From an uncultured Lachnospiraceae bacterium (lineage in GTDB: Bacteria; Bacillota; Clostridia; Lachnospirales; Lachnospiraceae), in assembly GCA_902803635.1 (NCBI GenBank), contig CADCQU010000035.1, positions 1 through 12,206 on the forward strand: a stretch of 12,206 nucleotides of DNA, in the 5' to 3' direction. Shown piece after piece: positions 5,961 to 12,206 of the stretch; the stretch's first letter is position 1, and each line of letters begins with the position of its first letter. The notes below the pieces were generated by a model, which saw only the letters and a list, made by a program, of their open reading frames with translations, was not told the DNA's origin and searched no databases. Made by a program: the position numbers and the translations under genes.

Positions 5961-6902
5961 TTACAGTTCGTACACGATCTGGGTTCCGGTCCGCCCGTCA
6001 AAGGCGGCGGTCGCGTGGGCGATGTTCGTAATCACGGCTCTCCTGCGGGTTCCCATCTCGACAAAGTTGATGGCCGCCTCGAATTTCCGCGGCATGGAGG
6101 CCAGCTCGAAACGGCTGGACTTCTGATAGCTGCGGGCCTGCCGCACGCTGAGCCGCCGAAGCTGGCGATCCGGCTCCGGACCCTCCGCAAGGAAGGCCCC
6201 GTCGGTATTTGTCACAATCATAAGAACGTCCGCATCGAGCTCGATGGCCAGAAGCCCCGCCGCAAGATCCTTGTCCACGACGGCGGAAGCCCCCCGGAGG
6301 TCAACGCCCTGCTCCATCACCGGAATCCCTCCGCCGCCGCAGGCGATGACCACGCCTCCGGCCTCGGAGAGGGTGCGGATGGCGTCGATTTCCACGATTT
6401 CCCGAGGAACCGGCGCGCCGACAATCCGCCGAAAGCCTCCCTCGACGGCAGTCACGCTATTTCCCTTTGCCTCCTCCTTGGCCGCCTCCTCGCGGGAAAG
6501 CACCCGGCCGACAATCCGGTTCGGGCGGATGAAGGCACGGTCATACGGGTCGACAAGAACCTGCGTGAGCACGGTGGACACCGAAACGCGGAGGCCCCTG
6601 GAGAGAAGCTCGGAGCGAATGGAATTCTGGAGGTCATAGCCGATGTAGCCCTGGCTCATCGCCGCACAGACCGACATCGGACAACTCGTATATTCCTCGT
6701 GGTTCGCGGCCAGCTCGCTCATCGCCGTGTGGATCATGCCCAGCTGCGGCGCATTTGCGTGGTTTACCACCACCCTGTGGCCCCGCTCCACGAGGTCCGC
6801 GATGGGCTTCGCGGCCGCGCGGGTCGCCGTCTTCTGCTCCGGAAGCGTCCGGCCAAGGGCGCGATGTCCAAGGGAAATAACAACGGTACGAGTTTCTTCC
6901 AT
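5961..6902 (-). CDS. Carbamate kinase family protein, divergent subtype
   Basis: At 313 residues it has the full family length and hallmarks: LGHRALG (11-17), NHANAPQLG (47-55), PMSVCAAMSQGYIGYDLQ (75-92), VDPYDRAF (117-124), VIACGGGGIPV (185-195), ASAVVDKDLAAGLLA (205-219) with K211/D212, and a terminal GTQIV. Carbamate kinase makes ATP from carbamoyl phosphate and ADP in the cytoplasm. The phosphate-loop GGNAL of the classical enzyme is GHRAL here; related GH-x-ALG forms occur in other clostridia. However, the HGNGP carbamate loop is changed to HANAP, with two Gly to Ala changes, so activity or substrate may differ. No arginine deiminase or ornithine transcarbamoylase gene is nearby; it sits between uppP and the glycosyltransferases. 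AAGGAGGTGATATT before the ATG fixes the start. Confidence 0.85.
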   Translation of the reverse strand: MEETRTVVISLGHRALGRTLPEQKTATRAAAKPIADLVERGHRVVVNHANAPQLGMIHTAMSELAANHEEYTSCPMSVCAAMSQGYIGYDLQNSIRSELLSRGLRVSVSTVLTQVLVDPYDRAFIRPNRIVGRVLSREEAAKEEAKGNSVTAVEGGFRRIVGAPVPREIVEIDAIRTLSEAGGVVIACGGGGIPVMEQGVDLRGASAVVDKDLAAGLLAIELDADVLMIVTNTDGAFLAEGPEPDRQLRRLSVRQARSYQKSSRFELASMPRKFEAAINFVEMGTRRRAVITNIAHATAAFDGRTGTQIVYEL

Positions 6903-6929
6903 AATATCACCTCCTTGCCTGGCGGTGTC

Positions 6930-7778
6930 TTACCCCGCCATCATCATCTTCGCGAAAAATACGCCGAGCACGATGACGCCCAATATAATGCGGTAGTATC
7001 CAAATACCTTGAAGTCGTGTTTCCGGATATACTGCATGAGGAAGCGGATGACCACGATGGACACGATGAAGGCCGTCAGCATGCCGACCGCAAGAAGCGC
7101 GGCCTCGGTTCCCGAAAAATGGAAGCCGAACTTGACCAGCTTCAAAAGGCTCGCCCCGAACATCACCGGCACCGCGAGGAAGAACGTGTACTCCGAGGCC
7201 ACCTTCCGGCTCATGCCAATGAGAAGGCCGCCGAGGATGGTCGCGCCCGACCGGCTGGTTCCGGGGATGAGCGCAAGAACCTGGAAGCCGCCGATGATCA
7301 GGGCCATTTTCCATGTAATCTCGCCGATGCTCCGCACCTTTGCGAGCTTCCCGGCGTTGCGGTTCTCCACGACGATGAAGAGGATGCCGTAGATGATCAG
7401 CATAGCCGCGACCGTCGGGTAGTTATAAAAATGCTCCTCCAAAAAGTCGTCGAGCGGCAGCCCGATGATGATCGCCGGGATGCAGGAGACCAGTATTTTG
7501 CCCCACATGGTCGTCTTGTCACGGTCCAAAAGGCGGAAGGCGCCATTTTCCGAGGCATCCGGCCGGTGGAAGGGCCAAAGGCGCGGGAAGTAGAGCACCA
7601 CGACCGCCAGGATCGCCCCTAACTGGATGACCACCAGGAACATGTTCCAGAACTCCTCGGATACGCCGAGCTTCAGCACCTCTTCCAGAAGAATCATATG
7701 GCCGGTCGAGCTCACCGGCAGCCACTCCGTCACCCCCTCGATAATTCCGAGGAGGATTACCTTAATAAAGTCTAACAT
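6930..7778 (-). CDS. uppP: Undecaprenyl-diphosphatase (UppP/BacA)
   Basis: The 282-residue membrane protein, with about 8 hydrophobic segments, carries both family signatures. E14-x3-E18 lies within GIIEGVTEWLPVSSTGH, with S24 and H27 following, and PGTSRSGAT is at 172-180 with the catalytic R176. It dephosphorylates undecaprenyl diphosphate on the outer face of the cytoplasmic membrane, returning the lipid carrier used for peptidoglycan, teichoic acid and capsule; extra copies give bacitracin resistance. GAGGTAGAAA before the ATG supports the start. Its place between Wzm/Wzt and glycosyltransferase genes suggests a dedicated carrier-recycling role for the glycan made by this operon, although a housekeeping role is equally possible. 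Confidence 0.96.
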   Translation of the reverse strand: MLDFIKVILLGIIEGVTEWLPVSSTGHMILLEEVLKLGVSEEFWNMFLVVIQLGAILAVVVLYFPRLWPFHRPDASENGAFRLLDRDKTTMWGKILVSCIPAIIIGLPLDDFLEEHFYNYPTVAAMLIIYGILFIVVENRNAGKLAKVRSIGEITWKMALIIGGFQVLALIPGTSRSGATILGGLLIGMSRKVASEYTFFLAVPVMFGASLLKLVKFGFHFSGTEAALLAVGMLTAFIVSIVVIRFLMQYIRKHDFKVFGYYRIILGVIVLGVFFAKMMMAG

Positions 7779-7794
7779 TTTCTACCTCGTGAAA

Positions 7795-8232
7795 TCAATA
7801 ATCATCATCCTCATCGTTGGGCACGCCCTCGAAGTCGGCATCAAAGCCATAGTCCCCGCCATGGGCGGCGTCCTCGTCAAATCTCCCGCCGACCACTTCT
7901 CTGGAGGAGACGCGCTTGCGCACGCGCTCCTTCTCCACGAGGTCGGAGATCAGCTCCTTGACGCGCTCGGACTCCTTGATGTTCTTGATGACGAGCACCG
8001 GCACGGACTTATCCGACGTCTTGCAGGTGATCGTCCCCAGACCCGACATGCGCTGGAAGAAGCTCCGGCGGAGGGAGAGGTCCAGAATCCGGTACAGACG
8101 GATCTCCTCCTGCCGCTTGTTCAGGAAACCGATGTCGAGGAGGAATTTCTCCTCCGTCAGCGTGTAGCGCGTAAACGTCCACGGCAGTCCAAAAAGCAGC
8201 CACCGCTTCTTTGAAGTCCATATCACCTTCAT
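7795..8232 (-). CDS. Small soluble bacterial PH-domain protein (bPH2/DUF304-like)
   Basis: The 145-residue protein has a bacterial pleckstrin-homology-like domain at about residues 20-98. It is recognised by the beta-strand pattern YTLTEEKFLLDIGFLNKRQEEIRL followed by RILDLSLRRSFFQRMSGLGTI, and by a final helix (ESERVKELISDLVEKER). Unlike YdbS-type relatives it lacks a clear pair of N-terminal membrane segments; only a short WLLFGLPW patch is hydrophobic. It ends in an Asp/Glu-rich tail (about 118-145). The family's function is poorly known; membrane-adjacent scaffolding is a common guess. AGGAGGTAATGTT precedes the ATG. It lies 18 nt after the Wzt gene and 16 nt before uppP, so it belongs to the same operon. 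Confidence 0.82.
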   Translation of the reverse strand: MKVIWTSKKRWLLFGLPWTFTRYTLTEEKFLLDIGFLNKRQEEIRLYRILDLSLRRSFFQRMSGLGTITCKTSDKSVPVLVIKNIKESERVKELISDLVEKERVRKRVSSREVVGGRFDEDAAHGGDYGFDADFEGVPNDEDDDY

Positions 8233-8250
8233 AACATTACCTCCTTTTTT

Positions 8251-9537
8251 TTACAATGAATTCTCGAGGGTGAGCGAAACCGCCGTGCTCTCGGGAAGTG
8301 CCAGATACCCCCGGATGCCGGCCCGCCAGTTGCGCGGACCCACCACCTCAAACCGAAACGCCCGGCGCGCATTGTCAATCACCATGTTCCCACCCCCGTC
8401 GAGGGGATAGAAAAAGCCTATATCACAGTAAAATGTGCCGCAGACAAGCTGTCCGAGCGGAAGCTCCGCCGTAAGTAGGTACATTCCCGGCTCCGCCAGG
8501 TCCATGACAGGCGTCCAGCTCGTCCCAAGCGGGGTATCCGTCTCGTTGCGAACCACCGTCCGGAACGACACCCCGAAAAGCGGGGTCTCCGTGCGGAAGC
8601 GTACCCGAAACCGCAGCGTCTCCCCCGGCTGGTATCTTGCCTCGTCCTTTCCCTCAATCCGAAGCTCCAGAAGCCGAAGCCCCCCGTCAAGGCCCTTATT
8701 GTTGGTCGTATGCTCGGAAAGGTCAAACACGACCTGTCCCTCGGCAAGCCCCGAGCCCATATACATACGGATGGCCTCTCCGGCTTCGCCGTCATAGACA
8801 ATCTTCCCCTGGTCCATCACCACACAGCGGTCACAGAGCCGGCGGATCGTCTCCATGTTGTGGCTCACGTAGAGGATGGTCTTCCCCTCGTCGTCGGCCG
8901 CCTGCCGCATCCGGGTGAGGCATTTGTCCTGGAAGGCCATGTCGCCCACCGCCAGGACCTCGTCCATGATCATGATCTCGGAATTTAAGTGGGCGGCCAC
9001 GGCAAATGCCAGCCGAACGAACATTCCGGACGAATAGCGTTTCACCGGCGTGTCGATAAATTCGCCCGCTTCGGAAAACGCAATGATATCGTCCAGGCGT
9101 TCGGTGATCTCCGCCTTGGTCATGCCGAGGATTGCCCCGTTCATGAAAATGTTCTCGCGGCCGGTGAGTTCCCGGTGGAAGCCCGTCCCCACCTCCAGCA
9201 TCGAGGAAATCCGCCCCCAGATTTCAATCTGCCCCTCCGTGGGGCCGGTAATCCGGGAGAGGAGCTTCAGGAGCGTCGATTTGCCGGCGCCGTTGGCACC
9301 GATGATCCCGAGCCGCTCCCCTCTTTTCACTTCAAGGTCCACGCCGTTCAACGCCCAGAACTTCTGTCCGATGAGACGCGCGTCAAAACCGATGTAGCTG
9401 TTTGGATCCTCCCGGCCCCGCCGCTTCGCCCACCAGGACTGAAGCGATTCCCGGAGCGTCCCCCCTCCGATGCTGCCGAGCCGATATTGTTTTTTCAGCC
9501 CCTCAACGCGGATGGCCAGGGAACTCTCTGTCTCCAT
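8251..9537 (-). CDS. wzt: Wzt/TagH-type ABC transporter ATPase with C-terminal glycan-binding-like domain
   Basis: The 428-residue protein has an ATPase half (about 1-260) and a beta-rich C-terminal domain (about 265-428). Walker A GANGAGKST is at 80-88, the signature YSSGM at 168-172, Walker B IMIMDEVLAVGD at 188-199, and the switch histidine is H226 in YVSHNMET. The insertion before Walker A and the HRELTGREN segment are typical of polysaccharide and teichoic acid exporters. By family knowledge the C-terminal domain, when present in Wzt, recognises the modified non-reducing end of the glycan before export. It pairs with the permease gene 46 nt upstream. The start is supported by AAGG 8 nt before the ATG, a weaker site than those of its neighbours. 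The gene symbol reflects family, not a proven substrate. Confidence 0.93.
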   Translation of the reverse strand: METESSLAIRVEGLKKQYRLGSIGGGTLRESLQSWWAKRRGREDPNSYIGFDARLIGQKFWALNGVDLEVKRGERLGIIGANGAGKSTLLKLLSRITGPTEGQIEIWGRISSMLEVGTGFHRELTGRENIFMNGAILGMTKAEITERLDDIIAFSEAGEFIDTPVKRYSSGMFVRLAFAVAAHLNSEIMIMDEVLAVGDMAFQDKCLTRMRQAADDEGKTILYVSHNMETIRRLCDRCVVMDQGKIVYDGEAGEAIRMYMGSGLAEGQVVFDLSEHTTNNKGLDGGLRLLELRIEGKDEARYQPGETLRFRVRFRTETPLFGVSFRTVVRNETDTPLGTSWTPVMDLAEPGMYLLTAELPLGQLVCGTFYCDIGFFYPLDGGGNMVIDNARRAFRFEVVGPRNWRAGIRGYLALPESTAVSLTLENSL

Positions 9538-9549
9538 ATCTTTTTCCTT

Positions 9550-9563
9550 TTTGTATATACAAA
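9550..9563. repeat. Perfect 14-bp palindrome between the wzm- and wzt-like genes
   Basis: TTTGTATATACAAA is a perfect palindrome in the 46-nt gap between the two exporter genes, about 12 nt before the wzt start codon. It might be a regulator site, a short mRNA hairpin that tunes translation, or chance in an AT-rich gap. Confidence 0.3.
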
Positions 9564-9583
9564 TGCAACATTTGCCAACGCCA

Positions 9584-10435
9584 TCAAACCGTATCCATAA
9601 AGTTCCGCTCCACCTTGTTAAAGAGTACGAGCCCGCAAAAAGCTACGAAAGCCGTGACACAGAGGGAGAGGACGATGGACCAGGCCACGGGCGTCCCCAC
9701 CCCAAGCAAGGCCCAGCGGTAGAGCTCCATCGGCATGGTTGCGGGATTGAGGAGGACGAGAATCCGCAGGGTCCCCTCCACCCGGCTCAGCGGGTAGACG
9801 ACCGGTGTCCCGTACATCCAGAGCTGGATGCCGAAGGAGACAAGCACCCCGAGATCCCGGTACTTGGTCGTAAGGCTCGAAATGATAATGCCCGTCCCAA
9901 GCCCGAGGAGTCCCAGCCAGATCAGGATTGCCGGCAAAAGCAGGATAACGACCGGCCGCACGTGCACGACCCCCAGGATCACGTAATACGTCAGAAGAGC
10001 CACCACCATGATCATCTGGATGAAAAAGCGGATGGCCGTCGCAAGGATATTGGAGATTGGAAGCACCAGCCGCGGGAAATACACCTTCCCGAAAAGCGGG
10101 GCGTTCTCCATAAACGTCGACGCATTTTTCGTGACACAGGCTGAAAAATAGCCCCAGAGCGCGTTCCCCGACAGGTAAAAGAGCATCTGCGGGAGCCCGT
10201 CCGTCCCAAGCTTCGCGATGTTGCCAAAAACGAGCATGTACATAAGGGAGCTGAGGAGCGGGTTGATAAAAAGCCAGAGCGGCCCCAGAATCGTCTGCTT
10301 AAAGGAAACCGAAAAGCTCCGTTTCGTGAACAGGACGATCAAATCCCGATAGGCCCAGACCTCCCCCAATTTCAGGTCGAGAAGACGGTGCTTCGAAGTA
10401 ATCTTCGTGTAGGATTTATATGCCTCCGTCGCCAT
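9584..10435 (-). CDS. wzm: Wzm/TagG-type ABC-2 permease for polysaccharide export
   Basis: The 283-residue protein fits the ABC-2 permease family, with about six membrane segments (near 48-72, 84-102, 125-152, 158-186, 194-214 and 248-273). Family motifs are visible: an amphipathic N-terminal segment leading to SFKQTILGPLW, the cytoplasmic SLTTKYRDLG (187-196), and LLNPATMPMELYRWAL (228-243). With the following Wzt-like ATPase it would form the channel that carries an undecaprenyl-linked glycan across the cytoplasmic membrane. The GGAGGGG-containing site just before the ATG lies inside the 3' end of the radical SAM gene, whose reading frame overlaps this one by 20 nt, so translation is probably coupled. 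The symbol is by family resemblance. Confidence 0.93.
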   Translation of the reverse strand: MATEAYKSYTKITSKHRLLDLKLGEVWAYRDLIVLFTKRSFSVSFKQTILGPLWLFINPLLSSLMYMLVFGNIAKLGTDGLPQMLFYLSGNALWGYFSACVTKNASTFMENAPLFGKVYFPRLVLPISNILATAIRFFIQMIMVVALLTYYVILGVVHVRPVVILLLPAILIWLGLLGLGTGIIISSLTTKYRDLGVLVSFGIQLWMYGTPVVYPLSRVEGTLRILVLLNPATMPMELYRWALLGVGTPVAWSIVLSLCVTAFVAFCGLVLFNKVERNFMDTV

Positions 10436-11780
10436 CCTCCCCTCCTGTCTTTTCCTGACAAATGTTGAGCATCAGCGCCTGCACCTGCGCAAGCTTCTCC
10501 TTCCGAAGCTCCGCCCGGCAAGGATTCTTGGTCGGACAGGACATAAGACGCCCGCAGTCCGGATACAGGGCGCAGGTCGCGCAGTCGTCCTCAAACCGGT
10601 GCTGCAGCCAGCCGTCCCAAACCTCCTTCTCTGTAACACCCTTCCAGACATCCCCGACTTTATGCCCGTAGGCATAGTGCTCGCATTTGCCAAGCTCGCC
10701 CAAGGGATTGATGGTGACGCTGTTTGGGCTGTCCGCCATGCAAAAGTTATGCCGCAGGGACGGCAGCTTAGTCTTCCTTTTCGCATGGCACAGCGTTGTC
10801 TCCGCAATATGTTGTTCCAGAACCACCTGGAGCCTTGCAATTTCCTCCCATTCGTCCCCGGAATGCCGGACCGGCTCGAAGCCGTCGTCTTCGAATAGTT
10901 CATGGGCGTAGCAGTCCAGGTTCGACCACCCGCCGAAACGCTCCGCAAGCTCGTCCACCAGCTTAAGAAGATCCTCTGCGTTATGCCGGTCAAGGTTCAT
11001 CCGCACCGAGACAAACACGTTCGCGTCGAGGAGAAGCCCGATGTTGTCCAGCACGCGCTGATATGGACTCCCCGAAGCGTTCACGTAAGCCTTCGTCCTG
11101 TTGTAAATCTCCTCCGTCCCGTCGAGCGTAATCTGAATTTTCTTTAATTTCCAGTCTTCGGCAGCCCTCTGCACCAGCTCCGGCGTAAAGAGATAGCCAT
11201 TCGAGGTCATATGCGAGCTGTATTCCACGCCCGCCTCGCGGAGCCGTTCACAAATCCGTGAAATCTGCGCCTGTCCGACCAGCGGCTCACCGCCGAACCA
11301 GTGGAGCCTGGCCTTCTTTTCCCCGCAATTTCGGCAAATGTAGCCCGCGACGGCCTCCGTGACCTCCTCGGTCATCGTAAGGTGCGGGTAGTCGCTCTCG
11401 TAGCAGTAAAAGCACCGGGCGTTGCAGGCGGTCGTCGGCAGGATTGTGAACGCACGAATATCCTCCGTCCGATTCATAAGGCCAAGCACGGTGCGGGTCT
11501 GCTCCACCGTCTTTCTCTCGTCATACGCCTCCGGCACCACGAAATGATACGCAAAGAGCTCCGCAAGAACCTCCGGCAGCTCGCCCGGCAGCCCCTGCCA
11601 GGCCTCCTCCTCCTCCTTTGTGAGAAGGACAAGCTCGCCGGTAATTGTCAGAAGGAGCAGCAGACCCTCCTCGCTCCTTGCCTCCACGACATAGAGCATT
11701 TTCCGGCAAATGCCGCCCCGCCGTTTCTGGCGCCCGAGTATTTTCCGAGGGGCGCCCTTCCCTTCCCTGATGATTTCCAT
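10416..11780 (-). CDS. Radical SAM/SPASM peptide maturase
   Basis: In this 454-residue protein the radical SAM cluster motif C119-x3-C123-x2-C126 (CNARCFYCYE) opens the catalytic domain, followed by HWFGGEPL, TSNGYLF and KIQITLDG. The C-terminal SPASM region has cysteines at 347, 366, 400, 403, 409, 415, 421 and 441, enough for two auxiliary iron-sulfur clusters. The N-terminal 100 residues resemble the leader domain of rSAM peptide maturases. Such enzymes modify ribosomal peptides by carbon-carbon, thioether or related crosslinks. The preceding PqqD-like gene supports that reading. The ATG at 11780 is 10 nt after that gene's stop with AAAAGG before it; an internal ATG at 11699 is an alternative, and the frame extends further upstream but would run through the neighbour. 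No precursor peptide is visible. Confidence 0.92.
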   Translation of the reverse strand: MEIIREGKGAPRKILGRQKRRGGICRKMLYVVEARSEEGLLLLLTITGELVLLTKEEEEAWQGLPGELPEVLAELFAYHFVVPEAYDERKTVEQTRTVLGLMNRTEDIRAFTILPTTACNARCFYCYESDYPHLTMTEEVTEAVAGYICRNCGEKKARLHWFGGEPLVGQAQISRICERLREAGVEYSSHMTSNGYLFTPELVQRAAEDWKLKKIQITLDGTEEIYNRTKAYVNASGSPYQRVLDNIGLLLDANVFVSVRMNLDRHNAEDLLKLVDELAERFGGWSNLDCYAHELFEDDGFEPVRHSGDEWEEIARLQVVLEQHIAETTLCHAKRKTKLPSLRHNFCMADSPNSVTINPLGELGKCEHYAYGHKVGDVWKGVTEKEVWDGWLQHRFEDDCATCALYPDCGRLMSCPTKNPCRAELRKEKLAQVQALMLNICQEKTGGEDGDGGI

Positions 11781-11790
11781 AGGCCTTTTA

Positions 11791-12114
11791 TTACCCCTGC
11801 TTAGTAGCCTTCTCGCCGTCCGCCGTCTTCTCTCCCTTCGCGGGCACGCCGTCCACGAGGCCCTGCTTTGCCAAGCTATCCACGAATCCCCGGACAAACG
11901 CCCGAATCTGTTCCTCAGAGGCATTGTACTCCTTCTTCATGGCGGCAACAATCGCGTCCTCGGTCGTCTCCTCGGCAAGGAGCTTGAAAATGAACGCTCC
12001 GCTATCATTGAGCTTCACGATTCCGTGGATGGCGCCTTCGCTCTCCTCCCCAATCGGGAGCGCCACGGTCTGCTCGTCCATCTCCATCAGTTCGAACTCG
12101 TACTTCAGTTTCAT
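11791..12114 (-). CDS. PqqD-family RiPP recognition element protein
   Basis: The 107-residue protein has a PqqD-like winged-helix core at about 1-88. A strand pair (LKYEFELMEMDEQTVALPIG) is followed by the hallmark VKLNDSGAFIFKLLAEETTEDAIVAAM, then KEYNASEEQIRAFVRGFVDSLAKQGLVDG. In RiPP pathways this domain binds the leader of a precursor peptide and presents it to the radical SAM enzyme, here the next gene 10 nt downstream. A Lys/Gly-rich tail of about 17 residues (AKGEKTADGEKATKQG) extends past the core and is not usual for the family. AAGGGGG lies about 8 nt before the ATG. This is the first gene after the promoter at 12160. The fold assignment is by pattern; a role in RiPP chemistry is inference from family and context. 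Confidence 0.87.
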   Translation of the reverse strand: MKLKYEFELMEMDEQTVALPIGEESEGAIHGIVKLNDSGAFIFKLLAEETTEDAIVAAMKKEYNASEEQIRAFVRGFVDSLAKQGLVDGVPAKGEKTADGEKATKQG

Positions 12115-12159
12115 CTGTCAACCCCCTTATATATCTCTTAGCCAAAAATATCAGCTTAC

Positions 12160-12168
12160 ATTATACCA
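12160..12168 (-). promoter_or_regulatory. Extended -10 promoter of the nine-gene operon
   Basis: Read on the minus strand this is TGGTATAAT, a perfect extended -10. The -35 region at 17 nt spacing (TATGGA) is poor, as is usual for this promoter class. Transcription would start near 12153 and leave a leader of about 38 nt before the ATG at 12114. It lies in a longer string, ATTTGTGGTATAATG (12159-12173), shared with 418-432. The remaining 38 bases to the window end hold no recognisable gene. Confidence 0.7.
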
Positions 12169-12206
12169 CAAATCTTCTCTTCTCCATAGACAAAGCCGCA
12201 GGAAAA

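Noticed and set aside
6015..7622. Long plus-strand open frame of 535 codons opposite the carbamate kinase and uppP genes
   Set aside because: It is antisense to two well-supported genes, is rich in His, Arg and Asp as expected for shadow translation of GC-rich coding DNA, and has no family motifs or ribosome binding site.
11781..11924. Extended N-terminus for the radical SAM gene starting at 11924
   Set aside because: The added 48 residues are Arg-rich shadow sequence over the PqqD-like gene; the ATG at 11780 follows that gene's stop by 10 nt.
12176..12202. Tiny minus-strand ORF beginning MEKRRFVV as a possible RiPP precursor
   Set aside because: It is only eight codons, has no ribosome binding site and ends inside the promoter -10 region.

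Overview
This window looks like chromosomal DNA from a moderately GC-rich member of the Firmicutes (Bacillota), most likely a clostridial relative of the Lachnospiraceae. The reasons are strong AGGAGG-type ribosome binding sites before nearly every gene, the soluble bacterial PH-domain protein, the GH-x-ALG form of carbamate kinase, and the ABC exporter paired with a large polytopic permease. The genus assignment is inference. Every convincing gene lies on the minus strand, so the biological order runs from high to low coordinates. No RNA gene, CRISPR array or insertion-sequence transposase is visible.

Region 1 (12206 down to 4215) is a tightly packed nine-gene unit behind an extended -10 promoter at 12160-12168. 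In order it encodes a PqqD-family RiPP recognition element, a radical SAM/SPASM maturase, a Wzm-type permease, a Wzt-type ATPase with a C-terminal glycan-binding-like domain, a small PH-domain protein, undecaprenyl-diphosphatase UppP, a divergent carbamate kinase, a GT32 glycosyltransferase and a GT2-like glycosyltransferase. Gaps are 46 nt or less, and two junctions overlap (20 nt and 4 nt). The glycan side is coherent: glycosyltransferases build a lipid-linked glycan, Wzm/Wzt exports it, and UppP recycles the carrier. The unusual part is the head of the operon, where a peptide-modifying PqqD/rSAM pair sits with no visible precursor peptide. This is the best candidate here for an undescribed system.

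Region 2 (about 4214 to 4019) is an intergenic space almost filled by an imperfect inverted-repeat element (4041-4203) with TGTCATTCTGAG-type arms, which looks like a small non-autonomous mobile or REP-like repeat.

Region 3 (4018 to 607) holds an ABC ATPase, its very hydrophobic permease, and an NYN-domain nuclease-like protein fused through a low-complexity linker to an OST-HTH/LOTUS domain. Gaps are 15 nt and 10 nt, so this is a second operon.

Region 4 (606 to 1) contains a hairpin-rich intergenic segment, a second promoter whose extended -10 matches that of region 1 at 14 of 15 bases, and the start of a zinc-ribbon protein that runs off the window edge. Across the whole window the 8-mer GCATTTGC is strongly over-represented, in several reading frames and in both orientations.
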